A DNA stretch of 64,000 nt from Salinisphaera sp052044135. Its GTDB lineage: Bacteria; Pseudomonadota; Gammaproteobacteria; Nevskiales; Salinisphaeraceae. Location of the stretch: contig NZ_JBQDYF010000014.1 of NCBI RefSeq assembly GCF_052044135.1, forward strand, positions 29,748 to 93,747. The letters are read 5' to 3'. Of the stretch, positions 10,937 to 20,153 are shown in pieces (within the stretch, counting starts at the first letter, position 1; every line of letters starts with the position of its first letter). The notes beneath the pieces were generated by a model. The model made no database searches. It had not been told where the DNA came from and saw nothing but the letters and a program-made list of their open reading frames with translations. Both the position numbers and the translations under genes were made by a program.

Positions 10937-12459
10937 GGGCGCTGCGGATTGGCCTGGCGTCGTATGCAGGGCAACAGATCGGTCGGCAACAGACCGCGCT
11001 CGCCGTCGCCGACGGCGGCCTCGTCGCCCGCCAGCGCGTGAACATAAACACCGAACACAGCGGCCTCGGCCAGCGTCATGCCCTGGGCCGCGAAACCGGC
11101 GATCACGCCAGTGAGCAAATCGCCCATGCCGCCGACCGCCATGCCGGGATTGCCCTGGGTGCACAGCCAGAGCTCGTCGGGCGTGGCGATGAGCGTGCCC
11201 GCGCCCTTGAGCGCCACCACCGCGTGGTAGCGCTCGGCCAGACGCCGCGCGGCCTGGACCCGGTCGGCGACCACATCGGCCGTCGACCACCCCAGCAGGC
11301 GCGCCGCTTCGCCGGGGTGCGGCGTGAGAATCCAGTGTTTGCGCTCGACCTGGGCGGCCGCCAGGCGATTGAGCGCATCGGCATCGACCACCAGCGGCCG
11401 ATCCGAGTCGAGCGCGCGCCGCCACAGCGCATCGCCCCAGTCACCACGCCCCAGACCCGGCCCGATCGCGATCAGCGACGCCGCCGCGATCAACGCGTCC
11501 AGACGCGAAACCGCGTCGGCGGTACCCGGGTCGTCGGGCAGGCCCTGGCACATCAACTCGGGGCGCGCCTGGCTCATCGCGCCCGCATGATCGTGATGAC
11601 AGGCCACGCTGACCAGCCCGGCCCCGGCCCGCAGCGCCGACTCGGCCGACATGCGAATCGCCCCGCCCATGCCCGGCCCGCCGCCAATGCACAGCACATG
11701 ACCGTTGTCGCCCTTGTGCGCGCCGCGCGGCCGCGCCGGCAGCACATGCCGCAGATCGCGATGCGTGATGCGCCGGGCCACGTGGGGCTGATCTCCGTAC
11801 AGCGCATCCGGCGCGCCGAGATCGTCGAAGGCGAGCTCACCGCTGTGCGCCGCGCCGTCGCCGGTGAGCAGGCCCAGCTTGAGGCCGATGAAAGTGACCG
11901 TGGTATCGGCGACCACCGCACGCCCCCAGGTGCGCCCGGTGCCGGCATCCACGCCGGAGGCGATATCGATGGCCAGCACCCCGACGCCCCGGCCCGACGC
12001 TTCGTTGATGCGATCGATGGCCTGGGCCATGGCTCCGGTGACCTCGCGGTTCAAGCCGGTGCCGAACAGGGCATCGACGATCAGGTCGGCCTGAATCGGC
12101 TCATCGACGAAATCACGAATCTCGCCGCCGGTCTCGCGCCAGGTGTCGAATGCGCGCGCCGCGTCGCCGGTGGCCTTCGCCAGATCCAGCGGTGCGACCA
12201 GCGTCACCCGCCACCCGGCTGCCATCGCCTGGCACGCAACCAGCGCCCCATCGCCGCCGTTGTTGCCCGGCCCACAGAACACGACCAGCCGCCCCGGCAT
12301 GGGCCAGTTCTGGGCCAGTTCGTCGTAGGCCGCGCGCGCAGCGCGCTCCATCAGGGCAAAACCGTCCACCCCGAATTCGTTGATGAAGCGCGTATCCAGG
12401 GCTCTGAGCTGATCGGCGTCATAGACCAGGTTCGGCAGATAATCGCTGGTTTCGGTCAT
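10933..12459 (-). CDS. nnr: Bifunctional NAD(P)HX epimerase/dehydratase Nnr
   Basis: Repairs hydrated NADH and NADPH. The 508 residues hold the YjeF N-terminal epimerase domain (about 1-215, with VVFCGPGNNGGDG) and the C-terminal ADP-dependent dehydratase, a ribokinase-like fold (about 230-500, with HKGDNGHVLCIGGGPGMGG, LTPHPGEAARLLG and GNPGMAVGGMGDLLTG). Both domains look intact. It overlaps tsaE by 4 bp and follows pgi by 18 bp on the same strand. Confidence 0.96.
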   Translation of the reverse strand: MTETSDYLPNLVYDADQLRALDTRFINEFGVDGFALMERAARAAYDELAQNWPMPGRLVVFCGPGNNGGDGALVACQAMAAGWRVTLVAPLDLAKATGDAARAFDTWRETGGEIRDFVDEPIQADLIVDALFGTGLNREVTGAMAQAIDRINEASGRGVGVLAIDIASGVDAGTGRTWGRAVVADTTVTFIGLKLGLLTGDGAAHSGELAFDDLGAPDALYGDQPHVARRITHRDLRHVLPARPRGAHKGDNGHVLCIGGGPGMGGAIRMSAESALRAGAGLVSVACHHDHAGAMSQARPELMCQGLPDDPGTADAVSRLDALIAAASLIAIGPGLGRGDWGDALWRRALDSDRPLVVDADALNRLAAAQVERKHWILTPHPGEAARLLGWSTADVVADRVQAARRLAERYHAVVALKGAGTLIATPDELWLCTQGNPGMAVGGMGDLLTGVIAGFAAQGMTLAEAAVFGVYVHALAGDEAAVGDGERGLLPTDLLPCIRRQANPQRP

Positions 12460-12477
12460 ACGGAATCCGGGACGGGA

Positions 12478-14094
12478 TCAGCGGTTCCAGGCGCGGCGCA
12501 CGCGGGCCACGAGTGCGGCCGTCGAGCCGTCGTGCGCGGCGGCCCGCGGCTGCTCCCCCAGTTCGTCGACGATCTGGCCGGCCATGGTCTTGCCAAGCTC
12601 CACGCCCCACTGGTCGAAGCTGTTGACGTTCCAGATCACGCCCTGCACGAACACCTTGTGTTCGTAGGCGGCGATCAGGGCCCCGAGGTGATGCGCGTCG
12701 AGCGCATCGAGCAACAGCATGTTGCTCGGCCGGTTACCGTCGAACCGACGTGCGGCCAACCGGTGTTCGAGCGCGTCGCCCGCCAGCCCCTGGGCTTCGA
12801 GCTCGGCCTGCAGTGCATCGCTGTCGCGACCGCACATCAGGGCTTCGGCCTGGGCGATACAGTTAGCCACCCGCTCGCGCTCGCGCGCATCGCCGGCCGC
12901 CTCGGGCGACGACAGCGGCAGCACGAAGTCCAGATCCACCGCCGGATCGCCCTGGTGCAGCATCTGGAAATAGGCATGCTGGGCATTGGTGCCCACGCTG
13001 CCCCAGATGGTGGGCACGGTGGAAACGGTCGCCGGCTTGCCTTCGCGGGTCACCGACTTGCCGTTGGATTCCATCTCCAGTTGCTGCAGGAACGCCGGCA
13101 GCGAGGCCAGGCGCTGGGCATAGGGCACCACGCAGTGGCTCCTCAAGCCCAGGAAATTGTTGTTCCAGATACCGGTCAGCGCCAGCATCGCGGGCAGATT
13201 CTCGTCCAACGGCGCCCGGCGGAAGTGCTCGTCCATGGCATGGGCGCCGGCCAGCAGCGCTTCAAACGGTTCGGGGCCGGCCGCTAGCAGGATCGACAGG
13301 CCGACCGCGGACCACAGCGAGTAGCGACCGCCGACCCAGTCCCAGAAACCGAACATGCGCTCGATGCCGAACTCGGACACGGCCTCGGCGTTGGTGGAGA
13401 CGGCCACGAAATGCTTGGCGATATCGCCCTCGCCCGCGCCGGCATCGACCAGCCACTGGCGCGCCACGCGGGCATTGGCCAGTGTTTCGGCGGTGCCGAA
13501 GGATTTGGACGTCACGATCACCAGCGTGGTGGCCGGGTCGAGGCCAGCCAGCGTGTCGTCGAGATCGGCCGGATCGACGTTGGCCACGAAATGCGGCCGC
13601 GGCCCATCGCCCGCATACAGCGCTTCGCAGATCAGGCGCGGGCCCAGGTCGGAGCCGCCGATGCCGATGTTGAGTACATCGGTGATCGGCCGGCCGGAGA
13701 AGCCGGTCCAGCGGCCGCTGCGGACCTCATCGGCGAACCCGGCCATGGCGCGGCGGACGTCGTGAACCGCTTCATCCATCGGCGCCTCGTCGGGCGCGCG
13801 CAGCGCGACGTGCCAGGCGGCCCGGTTCTCGCTGGTGTTGATGGCATGGCCGGCGAACATGTCCTCGCGCGCCTGCAATACGCCCTGCGCTTCGGCCAGT
13901 TCGAGCAGGGCCGCGCGCACGTCGTCGTCCATACGCTGCTTGGAATAGTCCAGCGTCACACCGGCCGCGGCCACGCTATAGCGCGAAGCGCGGGCTGCGT
14001 CGGCCGCAAACAGATCCAGCATCTGCTGGCTCGCGTTCTTCGCCGCCAGGGCGACGAGGTTCTTCCAACCGGGTTGGTCGAGGGGGTCGGACAT
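12478..14094 (-). CDS. pgi: Glucose-6-phosphate isomerase
   Basis: Interconverts glucose 6-phosphate and fructose 6-phosphate in the cytoplasm. The 538-residue protein has the family landmarks GIGGSDLGPRL, VTSKSFGTAETLANA, the signature FGFWDWVGGRYSLWSAVGL, and SFDQWGVELGKTMA near the C-terminus. It lies between panC (127 bp upstream) and nnr. Pantothenate genes followed by pgi are also seen in Pseudomonas, but panD, usual there, is absent from this gap. Confidence 0.97.
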   Translation of the reverse strand: MSDPLDQPGWKNLVALAAKNASQQMLDLFAADAARASRYSVAAAGVTLDYSKQRMDDDVRAALLELAEAQGVLQAREDMFAGHAINTSENRAAWHVALRAPDEAPMDEAVHDVRRAMAGFADEVRSGRWTGFSGRPITDVLNIGIGGSDLGPRLICEALYAGDGPRPHFVANVDPADLDDTLAGLDPATTLVIVTSKSFGTAETLANARVARQWLVDAGAGEGDIAKHFVAVSTNAEAVSEFGIERMFGFWDWVGGRYSLWSAVGLSILLAAGPEPFEALLAGAHAMDEHFRRAPLDENLPAMLALTGIWNNNFLGLRSHCVVPYAQRLASLPAFLQQLEMESNGKSVTREGKPATVSTVPTIWGSVGTNAQHAYFQMLHQGDPAVDLDFVLPLSSPEAAGDARERERVANCIAQAEALMCGRDSDALQAELEAQGLAGDALEHRLAARRFDGNRPSNMLLLDALDAHHLGALIAAYEHKVFVQGVIWNVNSFDQWGVELGKTMAGQIVDELGEQPRAAAHDGSTAALVARVRRAWNR

Positions 14095-14220
14095 CGATTC
14101 CAGCCTTTGCGCCGTTTCGGCGCGAGTCAGACGATACGAAAAGGGGCGACGACATGCGTGCCGAGAGCATCGAGACTAGCTAAAAACGGCCGTCTCAGCC
14201 AGCGCGGGCCGGCGGCCGGA

Positions 14221-15051
14221 TCAGACCGATACGCCCATGTTGTCGATCAGGCGTGTCCGCCCGAGATACCCGGCGGCGAGTACGCGAAAATCGGTCGTGT
14301 CGGGTTCGGCCGGACCGAGATCGGCGGCACGGATCTCGAAGTAATCGGGCTCGAAACCGCCATCGACGAGCCGGGCCCAGCCACGGGCTTCCAGCCCGCG
14401 GAAATCGCGCTGCCCGGCGGCCAGCCGCTCGGCGACATCCGCGATCGCCGCCGACAGGGTCAGGGCCTGGCGGCGCTGGGTGTTGTCCAGATAATGGTTG
14501 CGCGAGGAATACGCCAGCCCGTCATCGTCACGCACGGTCGGCACGCCCTCGACCGCCACGTCCATGCACAGATCGGCGACCATGCGCTTGATCACGGCGA
14601 GTTGTTGGTAGTCCTTTTCGCCGAAGAAGGCCGCATCGGGATGCACGATATTGAACAGCTTGTTCACCACCGTGGCCACGCCGCGGAAATGCCCCGGCCG
14701 GCTGCGCCCGCACAGGATCTCGGTGATGCCCGAGACCTCCACCGTCGTGGCACTGCCGCCATCCGGATACATTTCGTCGACGCCGGGCACGAACACGGCA
14801 TCGACGCCGGCATGAACGAGCGCGGCGCGATCGGCATCGAAGGTGCGCGGATAGCTCGCCAGGTCCTCGTTCGGCCCGAACTGCAGCGGATTGACGAAGA
14901 TGCTCGCGATCACCCGGTCGCAGCGCGCGCGCGCGGCGGCCACCAGGGCCAGATGGCCGGCGTGGAGATTGCCCATGGTCGGCACCAGGCCGACCGTCTC
15001 GGAGCCGGCACGCCACTGGCGCACCGCATCGATGGTATTCAGGACTTGCAT
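14221..15051 (-). CDS. panC: Pantothenate synthetase
   Basis: Condenses pantoate and beta-alanine with ATP to give pantothenate. The 276-residue protein contains LVPTMGNLHAGHLALV (nucleotide-binding HIGH-like motif), IFVNPLQFGPNEDLASYPRT, RPGHFRGVATVVNKLFN, FGEKDYQQL and AYSSRNHYL. Family alignment places the start at MQVLNTIDAV (15051, with GGGATGGGA upstream); an ATG four codons earlier (15063) is also possible. It is 21 bp downstream of panB on the same strand. Confidence 0.96.
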   Translation of the reverse strand: MQVLNTIDAVRQWRAGSETVGLVPTMGNLHAGHLALVAAARARCDRVIASIFVNPLQFGPNEDLASYPRTFDADRAALVHAGVDAVFVPGVDEMYPDGGSATTVEVSGITEILCGRSRPGHFRGVATVVNKLFNIVHPDAAFFGEKDYQQLAVIKRMVADLCMDVAVEGVPTVRDDDGLAYSSRNHYLDNTQRRQALTLSAAIADVAERLAAGQRDFRGLEARGWARLVDGGFEPDYFEIRAADLGPAEPDTTDFRVLAAGYLGRTRLIDNMGVSV

Positions 15052-15072
15052 GGACGATCCCATCCCGGGAAC

Positions 15073-15909
15073 CTATTTGAAACCGTGCTCCGGCGCCGGG
15101 TAGCGGCGATCCTTGACCGCGGCGACATAGTCGGCGGTGGCGGTATCCAGGCCATCCGCGTCCTGCATGAAGTTCTTCACGAAACGCGGTTTCTTGCCCG
15201 GCGACAACCCCAGGATGTCGTAGATCACCAGGATCTGGCCGTCGGTATCCGGCCCGGCACCGATACCGATGACCGGCACCCCGGCCTCGGCCGTGATCCG
15301 CGCGGCCAGCGACGAAGGCACGCACTCCAGCAGCAACAGATCGGCACCCGCCTGCTCCAGCAGCCGGGCATCCCGGCACATGGCCTCGGCTGCGGCCTCG
15401 TCGCGCCCCTGGACCTTGAACCCGCCCAGCTTGTGTACCAATTGCGGGCGCAGGCCGAGATGCGCACAGACCGGCACGCCGTAGGTGGCCAGATGCTCGA
15501 TGGTGTCGGCGATCTCGGCGCCGCCCTCGATCTTGACCATCTTGGCGTCGCCCTCGGCCATCAGCCGGTGGGCGCCGGCAAGCGCGGCGTGCTTGGTGGC
15601 ATAGGACAGAAACGGCAGATCGGTCATCACGAAGGCCCGTTCCAGGCCAGCCGCGGTGATGCGGCTGTGATAGACCATGTCGTCCATCGACACGCCGACC
15701 GTGGTCGTCGCGCCCTGGATCACCATACCGAGGCTGTCGCCGACCAACACCACGTCGACGCCCGCGCGATCCTCGAGTGCGGCGAAGCTGGCGTCATAGG
15801 CCGTCAGGCAGGCGATTTTCTCGCCCTCGGCCTTCATCGTCGCCAGATCGCCCAGCGTCAACGGCTTGCGGGTCTGCTGCTGCAGATGCGGATAAGGACT
15901 GGTATTCAT
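15073..15909 (-). CDS. panB: 3-methyl-2-oxobutanoate hydroxymethyltransferase
   Basis: First step of pantothenate synthesis: transfers a hydroxymethyl group from methylene-THF to ketoisovalerate. The 278 residues include ACLTAYDASFAALED, VLVGDSLGMVIQG, DDMVYHSRITAAG, CAHLGLRPQ and GVPVIGIGAGPDTDGQILV, all standard PanB motifs for the metal and ketoacid site. It is followed by panC and preceded by the deoxynucleoside kinase gene (23 bp), forming a pcnB-folK-dNK-panB-panC run. Confidence 0.97.
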   Translation of the reverse strand: MNTSPYPHLQQQTRKPLTLGDLATMKAEGEKIACLTAYDASFAALEDRAGVDVVLVGDSLGMVIQGATTTVGVSMDDMVYHSRITAAGLERAFVMTDLPFLSYATKHAALAGAHRLMAEGDAKMVKIEGGAEIADTIEHLATYGVPVCAHLGLRPQLVHKLGGFKVQGRDEAAAEAMCRDARLLEQAGADLLLLECVPSSLAARITAEAGVPVIGIGAGPDTDGQILVIYDILGLSPGKKPRFVKNFMQDADGLDTATADYVAAVKDRRYPAPEHGFK

Positions 15910-15932
15910 GGCGCGGACTATAGCATCGGCGC

Positions 15933-16562
15933 CTATGTCTGCGGCAGGGATTGCACCGTCACGGGGCGCTCCAAGGCCGAAAGCAGGGCCCGATAATCGG
16001 CGTCGTTACCGACCAGGTCCATGGCCTCGGCATCGACGCGAACCAGGCGCGTGGCGTCGTAGGTCGCGAAATGCGCGCGATACGCCGATACCACACGGGC
16101 GAGATAATCCCGTTCCAGATTCGCTTCGGCCGGCCGCCCGCGCCTGGCGATGCGTGCCATGAGCGTGTCGAGCGGCGCATCCAGATAGATCACACAGTCC
16201 GGCCGCGGCGCCTGCCACGCCAGCCGGGCGTAAATATCCTCGTACAACGCCAGCTCCGGGCCGGACAGCGTCAGCCGGGCGAACAACGGATCCTTGTCGA
16301 ACATGAAGTCGGCGACGCAGCCGCCGCCGAACAGATCCGACTGGCGCAGCGAATCGACCTGGCGGGCGCGCTGCAGCAAAAAGAACAACTGGGCCGGCAA
16401 GGCATGCGCGGCCGGATTGTCATAGAAATCGCCGAGAAACGGATTGTCGTCCGGGGCCTCGTCGAGCAGCCCGGCGTCCAGATCCGCCGCCAGCCGGCCG
16501 GCCAGCGTCGATTTGCCGACGCCGATGGGGCCTTCGATGGCGATATAGCGTCCGGCTTTCAT
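15933..16562 (-). CDS. Deoxynucleoside kinase (deoxyadenosine/deoxyguanosine kinase type)
   Basis: Salvage kinase of the dCK/dGK family, 209 residues. It starts MKAGRYIAIEGPIGVGKST, with the P-loop GPIGVGKS. LLDEAPDDNPFLGDFYDN corresponds to the catalytic Glu region, and VADFMFDKDPLF and RIARRGRPAEANLERDYL (lid arginines) follow. The ATG overlaps the folK stop (ATGA), so it is translationally coupled. Linkage between folK and panB is common in gammaproteobacteria. The exact deoxynucleoside preference cannot be read from sequence. Confidence 0.9.
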   Translation of the reverse strand: MKAGRYIAIEGPIGVGKSTLAGRLAADLDAGLLDEAPDDNPFLGDFYDNPAAHALPAQLFFLLQRARQVDSLRQSDLFGGGCVADFMFDKDPLFARLTLSGPELALYEDIYARLAWQAPRPDCVIYLDAPLDTLMARIARRGRPAEANLERDYLARVVSAYRAHFATYDATRLVRVDAEAMDLVGNDADYRALLSALERPVTVQSLPQT

Positions 16563-17068
16563 CGCGTTCTCGGCCACGGCTGCACGTCGTCGCAGTGCAC
16601 ATCCCGCAGGCAATCGACGACGCGGCCATGTGAACCGAGCACGAGCGCCGGCGCGATCTCGGCCAGCGGCACCAGTACGAAGGCGCGCCGGTGGGCGCGC
16701 GGGTGCGGCAGCACCAGATCCGCGGCGTCGAGCCGGCGCTCGTCGTAGGCGAGGATATCCAGATCGAGCGTGCGCGGGCCCCAGCGCACCTCGCGCACTC
16801 GATCGTGCGCGGCCTCGACCGCCTGCAGCGCCTGCAACAGGGCGCGCGGCGCCAGATCCGTGGCCAGCGCGGCGGCGGCATTGCAGAACATGGGTTGACC
16901 GGACGGGCCACCCACCGGTGCGGTGCGATAGAACGACGATACGGCAAGCAGCGCCACGCCTGGAGTCGCGCCCAGTGCGTCGAGCGCGCGCTCGATCTGG
17001 TCGGCCGGATCGTCCAGATTACTGCCGAGGCCGATCCAGGCGACATGCCGGCCGGCCGACCGGGTCAC
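16559..17068 (-). CDS. folK: 2-amino-4-hydroxy-6-hydroxymethyldihydropteridine pyrophosphokinase
   Basis: Pyrophosphorylates hydroxymethyl-dihydropterin in folate synthesis. The 169-residue protein has the opening AWIGLGSNLDDPADQIERAL, then YRTAPVGGPSGQPMFCNAA and the signature RWGPRTLDLDILAYDE, followed by LPHPRAHRRAFVLVPLAEI. Translation is taken from a GTG at 17068 that overlaps the pcnB stop (GTGA); the upstream open frame is the shadow of the basic pcnB tail. Confidence 0.96.
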   Translation of the reverse strand: MTRSAGRHVAWIGLGSNLDDPADQIERALDALGATPGVALLAVSSFYRTAPVGGPSGQPMFCNAAAALATDLAPRALLQALQAVEAAHDRVREVRWGPRTLDLDILAYDERRLDAADLVLPHPRAHRRAFVLVPLAEIAPALVLGSHGRVVDCLRDVHCDDVQPWPRTR

Positions 17069-18360
17069 GACGAATCGGCCGCCGCGGACTTGCGCGGGCG
17101 CCCGCCGCGACGCTTGCGTCGGCGCGCCCCGGCGCCCGACGCCGGCTTGGGCGTGGATGGATCGTCCTGCATCACGGTCCACCATTCGGCCAGTTCCGGC
17201 TCGACTTCGCCGACCTCGGCCCGCAGCAGCAGAAAATCATAAGCGGCACGAAAACGCGGATGCGGGATCAGGCGCTCGGGATGACGCCCGCGAATCTTGT
17301 GAAAGCGCGGCTGCAACTGCCAGATCTCGCGCATGGGGATGGAAAACCGCTTGGGAATCGCCACGCGCTGGATCTGTCGCGAAACCACCTGCGACTGGGC
17401 GCTGGCCAGCGCCGGCGCCGGCGGCATGCCCTCACGCTCGAGATTGGCCGCGCCTTCACGCACGGCCGGCCAGAGCAGCGCGGCGAAGATAAACGCAGGC
17501 GTGACCGGCTTGCCCGCTTCGATGCGGGCCGCCGTGTTGGCAATCGCTTTTTCGATCAACGCCTCGCTGGCCGCGCCCGCCGGCGATTCGATCACGGCCA
17601 TGGTGTCGGCGAACAGCGGGCGCAGCAGATCGTAGTGGCGCAGCATGCGATAGACCTTGGGGCCCGACGGATGCATGAGCAGCTTGAGCACTTCGTCGAA
17701 CATGCGCGCCGAGGGCACGTCGGCCAGCAACTCGATCATGTCGGCCGGCGGCTCGGCCGCCGGGTCGAGCGCCAGATCCAGCTTGGCCGCGATGCGCACC
17801 GCGCGAATCATGCGCACCGGATCCTCGCGGTAGCGCACGCGCGCCTCGCCGATCAGCCGCAGGCGGCGTGCCTTGATGTCGGCCAGGCCATCGACATAGT
17901 CGTAGATGCAATGGTCGGCGATATCCAGATACAGACCGTTGATGGCGAAATCGCGTCGGCGCGCATCCTCGGCGATCGAGCCGAACACATTGTCGCGCAG
18001 CACGCGCCCGGCGTCGTCGAGTTCGCGCGCATCCTCGGTGTCGGCATTGGCCGGATCGGCACGGAAGGTGGAAACCTCGACGATCTCGCGCCCGAAGCGC
18101 ACATGACAGATCTGGAAACGGCGCCCGATCAGTCGCGCCTTGCGGCCGAACACCTCGACCACCGCCTCCGGCTCCGCATCCGTGGAGACGTCGAAATCCT
18201 TGGGCGCCACGCCCAGCAGGAGGTCGCGTACCGCGCCGCCCACGAGGCACGCGCGGTAGCCCGCCGCGTGCAGTCCGTCGAGCACGGACAATGCCGCCTC
18301 GCTGATGTCGCCACGCGTGATGCCGTGCTCGTCCGGCTCGACCTTTCTTACTTCGTTAAT
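17065..18360 (-). CDS. pcnB: Poly(A) polymerase I, apparent ATT start
   Basis: Adds poly(A) tails that promote RNA decay. LVGGAVRDLLLG and KDFDVSTDAEPEA (catalytic DxD) mark the nucleotidyltransferase head. LIGRRFQICHV matches the signature that separates bacterial poly(A) polymerases from CCA-adding enzymes. A basic tail (RRRKRRGGRPRK) ends the protein. The conserved N-terminal helix (HGITRGDISEAALSVL) lies upstream of the first TTG/GTG (18291, 18285). Going upstream, the only possible initiator before an in-frame TGA is ATT at 18360, with GGGG 7 bp before it. E. coli pcnB is known to start at AUU. The resulting protein is 431 residues; the start assignment is less certain than the gene. Confidence 0.92.
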   Translation of the reverse strand: MNEVRKVEPDEHGITRGDISEAALSVLDGLHAAGYRACLVGGAVRDLLLGVAPKDFDVSTDAEPEAVVEVFGRKARLIGRRFQICHVRFGREIVEVSTFRADPANADTEDARELDDAGRVLRDNVFGSIAEDARRRDFAINGLYLDIADHCIYDYVDGLADIKARRLRLIGEARVRYREDPVRMIRAVRIAAKLDLALDPAAEPPADMIELLADVPSARMFDEVLKLLMHPSGPKVYRMLRHYDLLRPLFADTMAVIESPAGAASEALIEKAIANTAARIEAGKPVTPAFIFAALLWPAVREGAANLEREGMPPAPALASAQSQVVSRQIQRVAIPKRFSIPMREIWQLQPRFHKIRGRHPERLIPHPRFRAAYDFLLLRAEVGEVEPELAEWWTVMQDDPSTPKPASGAGARRRKRRGGRPRKSAAADSS

Positions 18361-18644
18361 GAATCTGCCCCAGTGCGCTCAATGGTTCATTCGATGAGTT
18401 CAGGGTCCGGCGTGTCATGGGAAACCGCGCCAACGACCGCGTGCCCGCCGGACCAGACGCGGCGAGCCTAACGCAGCGAGTTTACATGAGCGAACCGCAA
18501 CGCTGAATTGTGCGCTCGCCCCGGCTGCGTACGACAGCCGCCCGCGCCGCCCCCGTGTCAAGTATCGGCCGCGGGCGGTAACGTATGCCGCAGCACACGG
18601 CGCGTCGCTCTGCCAGCGCCATTCGACTCCTGCAAGGACTGCCC

Positions 18645-20144
18645 ATGGATCATCGCGACTATGTCCGCCACGACGCAACCGCTCTCGCCGACTTGATCGC
18701 GCGCGGTGAAGTGTCTGCCACCGAGGTCGTTTCGGCCGCGCGCCATCGCCTGGAGGCCGTCGACCCCACACTCAACTGCGTGGTTCGCCGCATGGACGAG
18801 ATCGCCGACCAGCGCGCGCTGGCCACGGTATCCGGCCCGTTCGCGCAGGTCCCGTTCCTGATCAAGGACCTGTTCCAGAACTATGCCGGCGTCCCCACCA
18901 CCTATGGCAACGCGGCACTCAAGCGCATCGGCTACAAGCCGCCGGTGCATGCCGAGGTCGTGCGACGATTCATCGCCGCCGGGGTCAATATCCTCGGCAA
19001 GACCAACACCCCGGAGTTCGGCGCCAAGGGCATCACCGAACCGGAAGCCAACGGGCCGACGCGCAATCCCTGGAATACCGCCCATACGCCCGGCGGTTCC
19101 TCGGGCGGCTCGGCCGCCGCGGTCGCGGCCGGCGTGGTGCCGATGGCCGGCGCCAACGACGGCGGCGGCTCGATTCGAATACCGGCCGCCTGCTGCGGTT
19201 TGTTCGGCCTCAAGCCCGGCCGGGCCCGCGTGCCGGGCGGCCCCGACCATACCGACATGATGCACGGCGCCGCCGTGGATCATGTGATCAGCCGCTCCGT
19301 GCGCGACAGCGCGGCCATGCTGGACGCCATCGCCGGCTACGAACCGGGGGCGATCGTGCGCATCGAGAGCCCGCCGATGCCCTATCGCCAGGCCATCGAG
19401 CGCGATCCCGGGCGATTGCGTATCGGCGTGATGGACAGCTCGCCACTGGGCCACCCGCTGCATCCCGAAGTCGGCACGGCCCTGACCCGGACCATCCAAT
19501 GCCTGACCGACCTGGGCCACGAGGTCGAGCCGGCCGCCCCCGAGCTCGACGGCGCCCGGCTGTGCCAGGATTTTCTGTCCATGTGGTTCGTGCAGATGGC
19601 GCGCGTGGTGGACGAGGTGCGCGCGCTGACCGGGGCCCGCGCCAGTGAATTCGAACTCGACACGCGCGCGATGGCGCATCTCGGCCGCAGCCTGTCAGCC
19701 ATCGAGTACAGCCGGCTGCACGGCCGCTGGCTGGGCTACCGCCAGGCGCTGGCCGCCTTTCACGCCGATTACGACCTGCTGCTCACGCCCACCCTGGCCA
19801 GCCCGCCGGTGGCGATCGGCGAACTGGCCACCCCGGGCTGGCAACACGCCGCGCTCAGGCCCCTGCTGCACATGCCCAGCGCCCGGGCGTTGCTGGCCTC
19901 GGGTATCGTCGACCGGATGGCGCACGAGAACCTGCGCCATGTACCGTTCACCCAGCTCGCCAACCTGACCGGCACGCCCGCCATGTCGGTACCGCTGCAT
20001 GTCAGCGACGCCGGCCTGCCGATCGGCAGCCAGTTCGTCGGCCCGCCCGGCGGCGAGATGTTGCTGTTCCAGCTGGCCGCCCAGATCGAGCGGGCCGCGC
20101 CCTGGTTCGACCGGCTGCCCCGGATCGCCGGCATCGACCCGTGA
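18645..20144 (+). CDS. Amidase (amidase signature family)
   Basis: Hydrolase of 499 residues with the Ser-cisSer-Lys triad. The Lys is in PFLIKDLFQNYAG, and the serines in TPGGSSGGSAAAVAAG and GGSIRIPAACCGLFG. It resembles 6-aminohexanoate-cyclic-dimer hydrolase-like and general amidases; the substrate is unknown. Start MDHRDY is preferred because an AAGGA site lies 9 bp upstream; 20 more in-frame codons upstream look non-coding. It is divergent from pcnB across 284 bp and convergent with lptG, 9 bp away. No signal peptide is seen. Confidence 0.88.
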   Translation: MDHRDYVRHDATALADLIARGEVSATEVVSAARHRLEAVDPTLNCVVRRMDEIADQRALATVSGPFAQVPFLIKDLFQNYAGVPTTYGNAALKRIGYKPPVHAEVVRRFIAAGVNILGKTNTPEFGAKGITEPEANGPTRNPWNTAHTPGGSSGGSAAAVAAGVVPMAGANDGGGSIRIPAACCGLFGLKPGRARVPGGPDHTDMMHGAAVDHVISRSVRDSAAMLDAIAGYEPGAIVRIESPPMPYRQAIERDPGRLRIGVMDSSPLGHPLHPEVGTALTRTIQCLTDLGHEVEPAAPELDGARLCQDFLSMWFVQMARVVDEVRALTGARASEFELDTRAMAHLGRSLSAIEYSRLHGRWLGYRQALAAFHADYDLLLTPTLASPPVAIGELATPGWQHAALRPLLHMPSARALLASGIVDRMAHENLRHVPFTQLANLTGTPAMSVPLHVSDAGLPIGSQFVGPPGGEMLLFQLAAQIERAAPWFDRLPRIAGIDP

Positions 20145-20153
20145 TCGGCGATA

